In this document: positions 31,801 through 41,263 of the stretch, piece after piece
Numbering within the stretch: the first letter of the stretch is position 1
Layout of the letters: each line of letters begins with the position of its first letter
Source of the DNA: Pleodorina starrii
Lineage: Eukaryota; Chlorophyta; Chlorophyceae; Chlamydomonadales; Volvocaceae
DNA length: 64,000 nucleotides
Assembly (NCBI GenBank): GCA_030267565.1
Contig: BRXU01000038.1
Span: 372,001-436,000 of the forward strand
Direction of reading: 5' to 3'
Notes under the pieces: generated by a model
Databases searched by the model: none
What the model was told of the DNA's origin: nothing
Seen by the model: the letters and a program-made list of their open reading frames with translations, nothing else
Position numbers and translations under genes: made by a program

Positions 31801-34800
31801 GACCCCAACCAGTAAACCAGGGAGCAGCAGCAGCAGCAGCAGAGTAAGCGCGCGCGCGGGTCGCCATGGCGCGTCCCGGGTTCCTCAAGCAGCGTTGCGT
31901 TGGCAGGCCGAGGGAGGGGCAGGTGGGAGGTGGAGGTGGGTGGTCGGTCGGTCGGTCCCACTCCTGCCCCACCTGCCCCTCCTCCTCGGGCTGCCAAACC
32001 GCTGCTCGAGGACCCCCCCCTCCCCACCTGCTCCCCACCTGCTTGATCAGCGCCGCGTGCCGCTCGTCCAGCTCCGCCTTCTGGGCCGTCAGCGCCGCGA
32101 AGGCCTCCTCCGTGCGCTTCAAGCTGTCTTCCTGAGAGGAGGTCGAGGGTCGGGGGTTGGGTCGAGAGGAGGTCGGGGGTTGGGTTCTGGGTTGAGAGGA
32201 GGTCGGGGGTTGGGTTCTGGGTTGAGAGGAGGTCGGGGGTTGGGCTCTGGGTTGAGAGGAGGTCGGGGGTTGGGTTCTGGGTTGAGAGGAGGTCGGGGGT
32301 TGGGTTCTGGGTTGAGAGGAGGTCGGGGGTTGGGTTCTGGGTTGAGAGGAGGTCGGGGGTTGGGTTCTGGGTTGAGAGGAGGTCGGGGGTTGGATACGTG
32401 CGATGCGACGTTGACAAGGGTCAGCGGCGGTGGCGAGGTGGTGGCATTGAGAGATGGAGAGAGTACTGGCATTTCACGTTTGCCCAGCAAGCAAAAACCC
32501 ACATGTCCCAAACCCACCTGCTGTGACAGGAACATCCGTTCCCCCTCCCGAGCCCCGCCCCCAAGCCCAAACGCCATCTCCGTCTCCGCTGCGGTATCTT
32601 CTTTTTACCCCCCCCCAAGCCCCAACCCACCTGCTGTGACAGATGCATCCGGATGTAGGTCACGGCTTTTTTCCGGCGCTCCGTCTCCGCCTTCAGGCTC
32701 TCAAGTGCGGTGGCCAGAGTGTTGCGGGCGTTGTCCACCTCGGTCAGGGACGCGTCGATGGCAGACACGTTCTAACGCGCGGGTGGGTGGTGCTGGGAGG
32801 GGGTGGGGGGGTTAATGAGTGAATTTGCAACAAAGAAACACGCGCGGGTGGGCGGGTTCTAACGCGCGGGAGGGCAGTGCGGGAGGGGGTGGGGGAAGGG
32901 GGCGGAACACAGGGGCGGGGGGAAGGGAGGATGGGAGGGACAGGGGAGGGAGAGCAATTTTTTTATGAATGGAAGGGGGTGACAGGGTTCACCATCAAAA
33001 GGGAAGGGGCGGGGAGGGGCGGGAAGAATCTCCCCCGAGTGGAAAGGGAAGGGGCGGGAGGGTGAGGGATGGGGATGGGGAGGACGGAAGGGGAATGCTA
33101 CGACGGCCCGAAGGGCGACGCTGACAGACCGACAGGGGGCAGAGTTGGAAGGAAGGGCGGGAGGTGGCGGGGAATGGGACAGGGAGGCAGGCGCTTAGGC
33201 AGGGAGCCCCAGCCGTCCCCAATACACCCAGCCGATGCCATCCCATGCCAACACAAACCCAGCCCCCGACCCGACCCGACCCAACCTGGCCCGTCGTGTC
33301 GTTCCCTTACAAAGTGCTGATGGTTCCGTTCGCTACAGTCAGCTCAGTTCCTTCACAGCTCATGCAACCCCTCCCTCCCTCCCCCCAGCCCGCCCGCCCG
33401 CTCGCCAGTCAATTCGTAGCGGCCCCCCTCGCTCTCAAACACACTTACACACACCCCCTCACTCTCAAACACACAGACACCCCCGCCCCCTCGCTCACCG
33501 CCTTGTACTGCAGGCACTTGGTCTGCCACTCGTTACTCCTCGCCGCCGCATTGGCCACCTCATACAGCACCTCAGCCAGACTGCCCACCGCCGCCAGCTT
33601 CTTGCGATCCAAATCGCTGCCGCCGCCGCCACCACCGCCGTCAGCGGCGGCAGCGGCGGCTCCGCCGCCGCCGCCGCCCGCGCCGCCGGCGGCGGCACCG
33701 CCCGACGCGGCGCCTCCGGTGGCCGCGGCCGCGGCCTTGGCGGGCGTGGCGCCCGAGCCGGCTCCGTTGAGGTGATCTTTCAGCACGCGTATCTGGGCGG
33801 AACCAAAGACCTGCAGGAGGGCGACGCGGATGGACACAACGAGGATGAACTGAGGGACGGATTGAAATGTCAAGGTACCATACCGCGGGGCGCAGCAGCG
33901 CGATGGGGGAACGGTCGACGGCGCTCCGCGGGGCTTTGTGAGTTGAGGCTTTGGGGGTGAGTTGGGGCTTTGCGTCGCCGTCTGCCCGCGTGGCACGGTA
34001 TCCGTAATGGGCCGTGGCCCTGACAAACCCCGAGTGCGCTCTCCTGACAGCCTCCTGGCAGCCTCTCCCGGAAAACGACACGCGGCACCTCCCTGCCGGT
34101 GTGCCAACAGGGGCCCACCCTACCCCGCGCCGCATCCCAAGGCGAGCCCGCATCCAGAGACAACCCCTCACCCACACATATACACCCACATACACACATG
34201 CACGCGCGCGCACGCATCGTAGATCGTACCCCCGGACGAGCCCCTCCCCGACCCCGCCCAAACGCACAGGCACGAACAAAACCACACCTTGCGTTCATCC
34301 CAAATGTCCACGACCCGCTTAGCCGCGGCGCGCAGCTTGGGGTCCGAGGAGCGGCTGGCCGACGCGAGGGTCTTGGGAAGCACCCGAAAGAACTCGTCCG
34401 AGAACTCGCGGCCCTTTTTACGACCCTCCTGTTTAAATATTTTGGCGGGAAGGAGGTGGGGGTGGGGGTGGGTTGGGCTGGAGCGGGTGGGGCAGGGCAA
34501 GAGCTGCGCCGACGGGCAGCATGGGGGGGAGGAGGAGGGAGTGTGCAGGCTGCAGGGTTGCATGTGGCGGAAAAGGTAATGTGGGTTGGCACGAGCAGGG
34601 CGACTGAGAGAACGGGAGGTGGTGCAGACCGGCAACTTGACCAGAGGCCCAGCTTCAGTCCCCAACGAAAACTTCTGGCGCTCTCGGGGGAAGTGGGGTT
34701 GCGGGGGAAGTGGGGTTGCGTGCTGGACGTGTCCGAAAGCGCAGAGCAGGGGCGACGCGAGCGGCCACGCACCTGGAGAATGTGGTTTGCCAAGTATAAG

Positions 34801-34973
34801 AAGGCGACGCGCCGCTCCGACGTCGCCCTGGAAAATTCCTCCTGCCAGATGCTGACGACGGACTTCGCGTCCTTGATGTAGAACAGACACCATTTAGAGG
34901 TACCCTCTATGGCCTGCTGGGTGACGTTCAGGCTTTGAAGCCTTTGCACCAAAGTTTCGCGATTGACGTTCAT
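28882..34973 (-). CDS. CID-domain protein, RPRD/Rtt103-like pol II CTD binder
   Basis: Nine exons in gene order: 34973-34773, 34428-34288, 33810-33499, 32771-32631, 32131-32039, 31625-31425, 30968-30302, 29987-29689 and 29322-28882. All phases fit, giving 832 codons. Residues 1 to about 130 form a CTD-interacting domain: ETLVQRLQSLNVTQQAIEGT, WCLFYIKDAKSVVSIWQEEF, FLYLANHILQ, EFFRVLPKTLASAS and RVVDIWDERKVFG. Family members (Rtt103, RPRD1, plant ENTH/VHS-like CID proteins) bind the phosphorylated pol II C-terminal domain and act in 3'-end processing or termination. A coiled coil follows (LTEVDNARNTLATALESLKA; EDSLKRTEEAFAALTAQKAE; an Arg/Glu/Gln helix running into poly-Gln). The last 380 residues are Gly/Pro/Met/Gln/His-rich and disordered-looking, longer than in animal relatives. 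Start: the first ATG; an upstream in-frame TTG was not used. Confidence 0.88.
29597..29680. repeat. 20-bp tandem repeat
   Basis: CCCGTCACCCCCAAAACAAC repeats about four times in the last intron of the CID gene, just inside the exon-8 donor. Confidence 0.9.
32133..32393. repeat. 30-bp minisatellite, about nine copies
   Basis: GGTTGAGAGGAGGTCGGGGG followed by TTGGGTTCTG recurs head to tail in the intron 32132-32630. It begins directly beside the exon-5 acceptor. On the minus strand it stays open and encodes a spurious 10-residue repeat. Confidence 0.95.
32571..32612 (-). repeat. Dispersed intronic repeat, copy in CID gene
   Basis: In gene sense it reads AAAAAGAAGATACCGCAGCG followed by GAGACGGAGATGGCG. 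It lies about 18 bp inside the exon-4 donor. Confidence 0.85.
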
Positions 34974-36370
34974 ACCGCCGCCCGACGTCAATGAAGGATC
35001 AGCGCTGCATCACTTGGCGATTAGAACAGCCATGCCCTGCGCCAACCAACTGGCTCTGAGCCTTCAGTTTCAGAAGCTGGGCGCCGATAAACCAAACGCA
35101 GTGTGACGAACAGGCCAAGCCTCCGAAGCCGGAACGCGGAAGTATTAAGCTTCTAATTTCACCTTGTTGCACGTAATACAATAGCTTTGCTATTCATTCG
35201 GTTAGTAAAGGCCGAGCAGCTAAAGCGGCGACAGGGCTGCAGGCTACGAAAAGCCTATCTTGAACTCGAGATAATGTTTGCTGCCCACAACACAGCAATA
35301 CCCCTAAGATAACAACTTCTTGACTTGACCCGCCTTTGCGGATTGCCGTTTGGGGGTACGATGCCATTTCTGGCGGAACCAGTACGGCAACTCGCCGGCA
35401 ACTCCGACATAGATGGTGCGTGCGCGCCTGCTTATTGTGCATTGGCGTTGCACGCATAAACTCCATAACATTTAGCAGCGATTTGCTCGTTCTGGGTCAA
35501 CGACTTCTTTTCCGTATTCGTATCTTTTCCGTATTCACGCCATCGTTCGGCGACAGTACGCCAACGCGCCGCATTGCACAGGTGCTCAATACACCAAGTC
35601 CGCTAGCCACTCCGATATTTTGGGTTGTGCCGACCAGCAGTCCGTCCAAAACAGGCACCTCTCCTGGACATGCACGGGCGGTGACACAGCCAAGCGGGCG
35701 GGGATGCTGCCCTGAGCTTTGCAAGTGAAGATTGCACCGGTCTACGAGCAAACCCTAAGGACAAGGCCACCTGCTTCTCCTCCGCCCAGTCCATCCAGAG
35801 CAGCTGTCACATACACAACAGAAAAATCACGGCTGCCTTAGCCCAGCTCCCTTGCGTCCTGCTCCCCAGCCGAAACATCCGAAAAGCGGCTTTGTGCATT
35901 TCAGCGCTCCAGATCCCTCCCAGGTCCCAGCAGCCACCGTTCCAAGGGGACCAACAGTGTCACACCTGTCCTGCACCTGTCATTCGTTACTGCAATTACT
36001 CGTCCGCCCCGTGTTCGCACTGAGCTGCAGTAGTAGTCCGATTTTCGGGAAAACACGTTCGGTCGGACTTTTGGGGCAGCTTTATCGAACCCGACGTTCC
36101 CGAAAGTTTCCCGATCAGAACCGAACAGAACCTTCGGAAACTCTGTCAGAACCGGCCCCGATACCTGAATCCCCGAAGGACACCGACGTCTAGTATTCGC
36201 ACTTTTCCCGAAATGAAACCATACACGATTCGGACTGAAGTTTTCCGGATCGGATTTGGAGGCCTCACTACCCATCTAAATCCCGAAAGTCGCGCGCCCA
36301 CCCCCCATTCATCCTACGCCCCACTTTGCCATGAGCTAGGCTTACAGTGCTTTCAATCCCATGCACCGAC
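34974..36370. other. Promoter side of the CID gene, then undefined DNA
   Basis: The part next to 34973 must contain the CID-gene promoter and 5' UTR. The rest has lower GC, several TTTCGG/CCGAAA-type words around 36030-36250, and no coding signal I trust. Confidence 0.45.
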
Positions 36371-36371
36371 A

Positions 36372-37180
36372 GGCTCGAGGTTCCGGTCGGCCGCGGACGC
36401 TTCCGCTGTGGGTGCTGCTGCCCGCTCGCACTTCACCCAGCGCTATAAGCTCTACGCACACCGTTTTGAGGTCGGGTACCTCAAGAACGAGGCGCGCTCC
36501 CTAATCCAAAAGCTCACCCCCGAGTTGCTGGACACCACCGACCTCAACCTGACCCTTGACGAGCTGCTCACACAGGTAGGATAGGTTTTACTCAGGGGAG
36601 AGTAAAACCTATCCTACCTGTGTCCTACCTGTGTCCTACCTGTGGTTTTACTTGATTGTCTTACCAGGCGTGTCATGCCGATAGCCGGCACAGTGAAGGG
36701 AGAGGACGGGAGAGGTCAAAAAGCAACATCTTATGAGGGGCGGGCTTTCAGGTCAACGATTGCTGGTATCACCACCACCTTGTCGACGAATTCCACGGCC
36801 ACATGGCCAACTCATCAACCGCCAGTCGCGGGTGTGGATGCGCCATCATGGCCATGGATGGAAACTGCAGCAACGAGCGCTCCCACTGTGCTGAGCAGCT
36901 TCAGCCCGACCCATCTGCGGAGTTCGAGCAGTTCGTGACCAACACGCCCCAGTACTGCAGCGGCACACCCCTTTACCGCAGCCGCTTCTGCGCTGACCAC
37001 GCACCTCTCCACCAGCCTGATCCGACTGCCCCCCCCCCCCGCAACGCCGTTGCCCCAGCCACAGCCACAGCAGCGACCGCAGCAGCAGCCAATCACTGGC
37101 TGACGTTGCTTGCTCGCAATACCGTTGTAACCGCTCGGAGTGAATCCATGAAATCCTTGTCTACTTCCCAAATGGCATAA
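36372..37180 (+). pseudogene. Likely KDZ-type transposase fragment (Cys-cluster region)
   Basis: Two joinable coding blocks. The first runs about 36372-36575 (RYKLYAHRFEVGYLKNEARS, LLDTTDLNLTLDELLTQ) and the second 36752-37180 (VNDCWYHHHLVDEFHGHMAN, IMAMDGNCSNERSHCAEQL, PQYCSGTPLYRSRFCADHAP). The first block ends at CAG|GTAGGA and the second follows TTTCAG, in phase 0. The WYHHHLV / MDGN / C-rich arrangement resembles the cysteine clusters that accompany KDZ (Kyakuja-Dileera-Zisupton) transposases in algae and fungi. No DDE catalytic domain is found downstream before the frame closes, so this is at best a truncated relic. It could instead be a host Cys/His-rich gene. Confidence 0.35.
36571..36622. 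repeat. Perfect 22-bp inverted repeat over a splice donor
   Basis: Left arm CACAGGTAGGATAGGTTTTA+CT at 36571-36592; right arm is its exact reverse complement at 36601-36622; 8-nt loop. The left arm contains the CAG|GTAGGA donor. Two further TCCTACCTGTG copies follow at once. Confidence 0.95.
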
Positions 37181-37960
37181 CGGGTCCTTGTTCCCAGCGA
37201 CGTGGTGAAATAATTCAACACTCCTGCACAAATAACCCGCAAGCCAACCTCCCCCCCAAAAAAACCTCATCGACGCATACAAAATAACCAACCAACCAAC
37301 CAACCAACCAACCAACCAACCATAAAACAATCAAACGACACCCTTGCAAATAACCAAAAATCAAGCGCAAAGTAAAACAATTGATGCCACATCATCATAA
37401 AAGAGGACTGCACCACCTCCAACAAACTGAACAAAAATCCACATGGCACCGGAACCACCAGGCCCCCCAAGTACCTGTACACTCGGCTCAACACCTACAA
37501 AGCCGCAAAAACGCCTTTCGCTCACTCACCCCATAAACAAGCTCCTACGCCATTCTACCGGCAATCCACCGCCAAGGGCCAAGTCAAGTCCAACCGGTAA
37601 GTCACCATACCGGAACCCACGTTTTTTGCATCTCGTCATCAAAAAATCCTCGCGGAACAAGAACCGATCTAGCCAATAGCATATCGCGCCACCACAGTAG
37701 AACCTGCTTTCCGCTCTTCTGAATCCGCCAAACGTCATCACGCTCCCCGCCGAAATCCAAACGCAGAGCCGCCGTCACCTCACCACATCCACCCATTCTT
37801 CCTACTCCGATACGCTCCATCCTTGGCAGGCGACCTTTCAGGACGGCCGCCGGGGCAAATCGCTACCACGCAACACCATCTGCGAGTGAAGAACCAAATC
37901 GGACGTAAGTCGACTCATCTTCCGCAATAATATGAAATCTGTCTAAACCTTAGCAAGACC
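37181..37960. other. AT-richer non-coding stretch
   Basis: No ORF with recognisable motifs. Apart from the CCAA run, I see only A/C-rich sequence. Confidence 0.5.
37282..37322. repeat. CCAA microsatellite
   Basis: Run of about nine AACC units in an otherwise A-rich stretch. Confidence 0.95.
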
Positions 37961-38633
37961 TTCTACCTTCGCGATAAAGCATATAGTGGATATATACATT
38001 ATGCAGAACTCGCTGGTGAGCAGCCAGCCGTCGCGGTGGTCGCCGCGGTGGTTGACGGTGCGCAGCCAGCCGTTCCGGTGATCGCCGATCCGATGGACGC
38101 TGTTGCGCAGCCAGCCGCTGTCGCGGTCGTCGCCGGTCCGGTGGCCGCTGGTGCGCAGCCAGCTGTCGCGGTGGTCGCCGGTGCGGTGGTCGGTGGTGTG
38201 GCGGACACGGCCGGTGGAGTTGCGCCCGCGGCAACTGTGTCTACGGGCATCGCCTTCAAGGGCTCGAGCTTTGCCAAGCCGGCTTTCTGCTTGAAGCGAA
38301 GCCGGCTTGGCAAGTAAAGCTCGAGCCCTTGAAGGTGATGTCCGTAGACGCAGTTGCCGCGGGCGCAACTCCACCGGCCGTGTCCGCCGCAGCACCGACC
38401 ACCGGACCGGCGACCACCGCGACAGCTGGCTGCGCACCATCCAGCGTCCACCGGACCGGCGACGACCGCGACAGCGGCTGGCTGCGCACCAGCGTCCATG
38501 GGATCGGCGACCACCGCGACGGCTGGCTGCGCACCGTCAACCACAGCACCGGCGACCACCGCGACGGCTGGCTGCTCACCAGCGAGTTCTGCATGATGTA
38601 TTTGTCCAGTACATGCTTTATCGCAAAGGTAGA
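37961..38633. repeat. ~670-bp foldback palindrome with internal tandem units
   Basis: Two arms of about 330 bp are inverted around 38292. Outer ends are TTCTACCTTCGCGATAAAGC (37961) against GCTTTATCGCAAAGGTAGA (38614-38632). The centre is CCAAGCCGGCTT (38274) against AAGCCGGCTTGG (38299). Arms differ by scattered substitutions and small indels. Each arm is built of about 45-bp units around CAGCCAGC and GTCGCGGTGGTCGCCGG. It resembles a foldback or MITE-like element; no transposase ORF lies inside. Confidence 0.9.
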
Positions 38634-39224
38634 GTTCTGCCTGCAGGCATAGCGCAATGTATGTCAGTTATCATCTCTGTAAGAGCTAAGTCATTATATG
38701 CAGCTGGAAAGGTCACGTAACAGAACTGACCCACATCTCTCGCTCCACCCTCGCTCGGTAACCCTAAAATAGCAACTTACGAACTGCACCTGGCTCCTCG
38801 GTAACCCGCGACAGCAAGCACCAAAATCGCGCGCAAATCGCTGCAGTTGTGTAAGCACCTCGATTAAATACCTATGCACATTAGAATACTATCTCACCTC
38901 AAAAAGTTGCCGACCCAAAACCCCACACCTCCCCTCCCGCTACGACCACTGCTGCAGAACGTGCACCCAACGCCCACACCGACGTCTCTACACTGCTCAT
39001 TTGTCAATGACATCTTGCTGTTGGACTAGACCCTCTCGTTCGTACTCCTGTACTATTGCTGTTGATCCATGAGTGTCCGGTATATCACTTTTATTTGTAA
39101 CATGTATGCCCCCACACCCCTTTACTTTAGGCCATCATCGAGCAGATCCGTCCAGGTTGAGGGGTACGGCGAGTACATTGGCATTTACTCGAAGAGCAAG
39201 GAGCTTGCTTATCATGGTGAGAAT

Positions 39225-39461
39225 AAAACCCAGTTCTGGTGGCCGCTCGCAAGGCCGAGTCCAAGCAGTTCAAGTTGGAGGTTGACTCCAAGGCATACCT
39301 CACCAACAGGATGTTCTCTGCCGGCAGTGTCTGCTCGGACCTGTAAAACACCGGCGCGGCAGAGAACATCCTGTTGATGAGGTACGCCTTGGACGGAGCC
39401 AACCACCAACTTGAACTGCATGGGGTTGGCCTTGCGAGCGGCCACACCAGAACTGGGTTTT
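39225..39461. repeat. Inverted repeat of a coding-derived block
   Basis: AAAACCCAGTTCTGGT (39225) pairs with ACCAGAACTGGGTTTT (39446), and AACAGGATGTTCTCTGCCG (39305) with CGGCAGAGAACATCCTGTT (39357). Arms of about 110 bp carry substitutions and 1-4-nt indels. Both arms translate to related peptides (AARKAESKQFKLEV on +; AARKANPMQFKLVV on -). Confidence 0.9.
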
Positions 39462-39730
39462 CATCAGCATCGGGGTCACTGTTCTCGAGCTGCCGGCCCA
39501 GCAGTATCTCCAGTTCATCATCCACGTCACCGAACGGCACGATGGTGTAGATCTGCTGGGCGATGTGCAGGTCGGGGAAGGGGATACGGCTGCAGCACGC
39601 AACCTCCTTGCCCAGGATGGCGCGGCAGCGATGCCCGGCGAGGCGAGCGGTGCGGTCGGGGCTGACGTGGAGGGGGCCCGTGGGCTGGGAGAGCTGGAAG
39701 GCGAAGTTGTGGGCGGCGCGTTGTCTCTAC
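39440..39730 (-). pseudogene. Broken coding fragment of unknown family
   Basis: The minus strand reads AHNFAFQLSQPTGPLHVSPD, then GKEVACCSRIPFPDLHIAQQ, then IVPFGDVDDELEILLGRQLE. Composition is balanced and not GC-driven. The frame then runs into the inverted repeat, where a 2-nt insertion shifts it. A TAG lies just 5' of the block and no start codon is apparent. I do not recognise the family. It is probably part of a mobile element, given the duplicated, inverted neighbour. Confidence 0.4.
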
Positions 39731-41263
39731 ATTACTGATGTATTGAATTACGGGCCCCGTTGTTGACTGGTATACCCGGACTGGTATACCCGGGTTTGTG
39801 AAGCAAACCTGGGCTTATTCGTTTTTGACTGGGGCCTGCTGGGGCAGAGTGGCGGTGACCGTACAACGGCCGCAACGGCCTTCCCAAATCTCGATTGAGG
39901 CACGACTGGTGGCATGAATGAATTGGCGGTTTACAACAGTCTCACACGGGCCGATTTCTCAGAATGTCGGTTGTAAGGTGGGATGGCAGTATACGGCCGC
40001 TCTGTATAAAGCCGATTGCGAGAATGCTGATGGTATAATGTTTCGCTGGATGAACAGTTGCGAATTGCATGAAAATTTCATAAAATGGTTTGAAACAGGC
40101 TGTGGCGCCTTGTTGCCGGAACGATGCAAAGAGCGCTTTTTCGCTTCATTTCGCTTACTTATGGTGTGCCGTGCAACGGCATGACAGTCTGTTGCAAGGT
40201 TAGTGTCGTTCCTGCGTTACAGGGCCGCATGCCATGTCCCATGTGGGGTGTCCATCTCACACAACACGTGCATGGAACTATCGGGGGGGGGGCTTCGGCC
40301 CCCCCTAACCCCCACACCCTTCTTCGCGCCCTCCGTCCCACTCGCAGCATGGAACCAATCGAAGACCCGAATGGGCCCTTAACCCTGGAGTATGTCAGAA
40401 AAGCCGGACAATCCGACGGAATAAGAAGAGAACCTGATTAGACAGCCCCCTACTGCAACTCTCTACGTGTTCGTAGTAGTTGTAACAGTGGGCTTCAGGC
40501 TGGTCGTGGCCCGTCTCCAGCCGAATTGCAGCCGCAGCTCATATGAGTCAAGTATAAGTTGTTGCTGTCGTTACAGTGTAACAACAGCAGCCCAACGCCG
40601 ACCGGAGCCACCCGATACTTGCCGCTACTCGCAGGGCGGCGCGGGCAAGTTCGTCCATCTTGTACGGTGTAATGTGGGGTTCGCGTGGCAAGTCGTGCAG
40701 ACGTTTGCGAAGGATCACGTGCAGAATCAGCGGGCAGCATCTACATCAAATAAAACAAAAAACCATACATCGGCGCGGGCCTTGATGATCACATCAGCAG
40801 CAGAAGCATCGGCCACCACCACCAAACACGACAAGTAAGGCAGCACAGCCAAACTTGCTTATCATTGTACGACAAACGCAAGCAGCTCGTCCATCGCATC
40901 GCGTCGCATCGCGCAGACTACTACACCACATGGCATCGTACAAAACCCATTTTACAAAACCCATTTTACAAAACCCCTCATACAAAACCCATCATATTAC
41001 ATCTCAGCCCTTAACATCCGCCCGCACCTGCGCCCACGCCCAGGCACCGTACATGCACACACAACGCCATACACAAAAACACAAACGCCCTTCCCGACAA
41101 CACCAAACCCACACGTTTATCCTTCAAACAAGCACACAAGCGCCCATCCTGACAACACGCACACACATACACACAAACGCCGCGCTGTCTTCAGGTCCAC
41201 CCTTTGACCCCCAGAAAACGAGAGAAGATGGCCTCGCGCGCACCATCGCCCTCCCCCACCAGA
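39731..41263. other. Non-coding stretch with a GC hairpin and 3' UTR of the lipocalin-like gene
   Basis: 40283-40305 is a G run, TTCG loop and C run that can form an 8-bp stem. 40940-40990 has direct CAAAACCCATTTTA repeats. The right part is the likely 3' UTR of the minus-strand gene ending at 41264. No gene is supported. Confidence 0.5.
40952..40970 (-). terminator. Two TGTAA polyadenylation signals of the lipocalin-like gene
   Basis: TTACA at 40952-40956 and 40966-40970 reads TGTAA twice in gene sense, about 300 nt after the stop at 41264. Confidence 0.5.

Noticed and set aside
30231..32417. 728-codon minus-strand ORF
   Set aside because: It runs through introns of the CID gene and its 30-bp minisatellite. 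Only its exon segments agree with the family and with phase-consistent splicing.
40283..40305. GC hairpin as a rho-independent terminator
   Set aside because: No following T run and no bacterial or organellar gene context.
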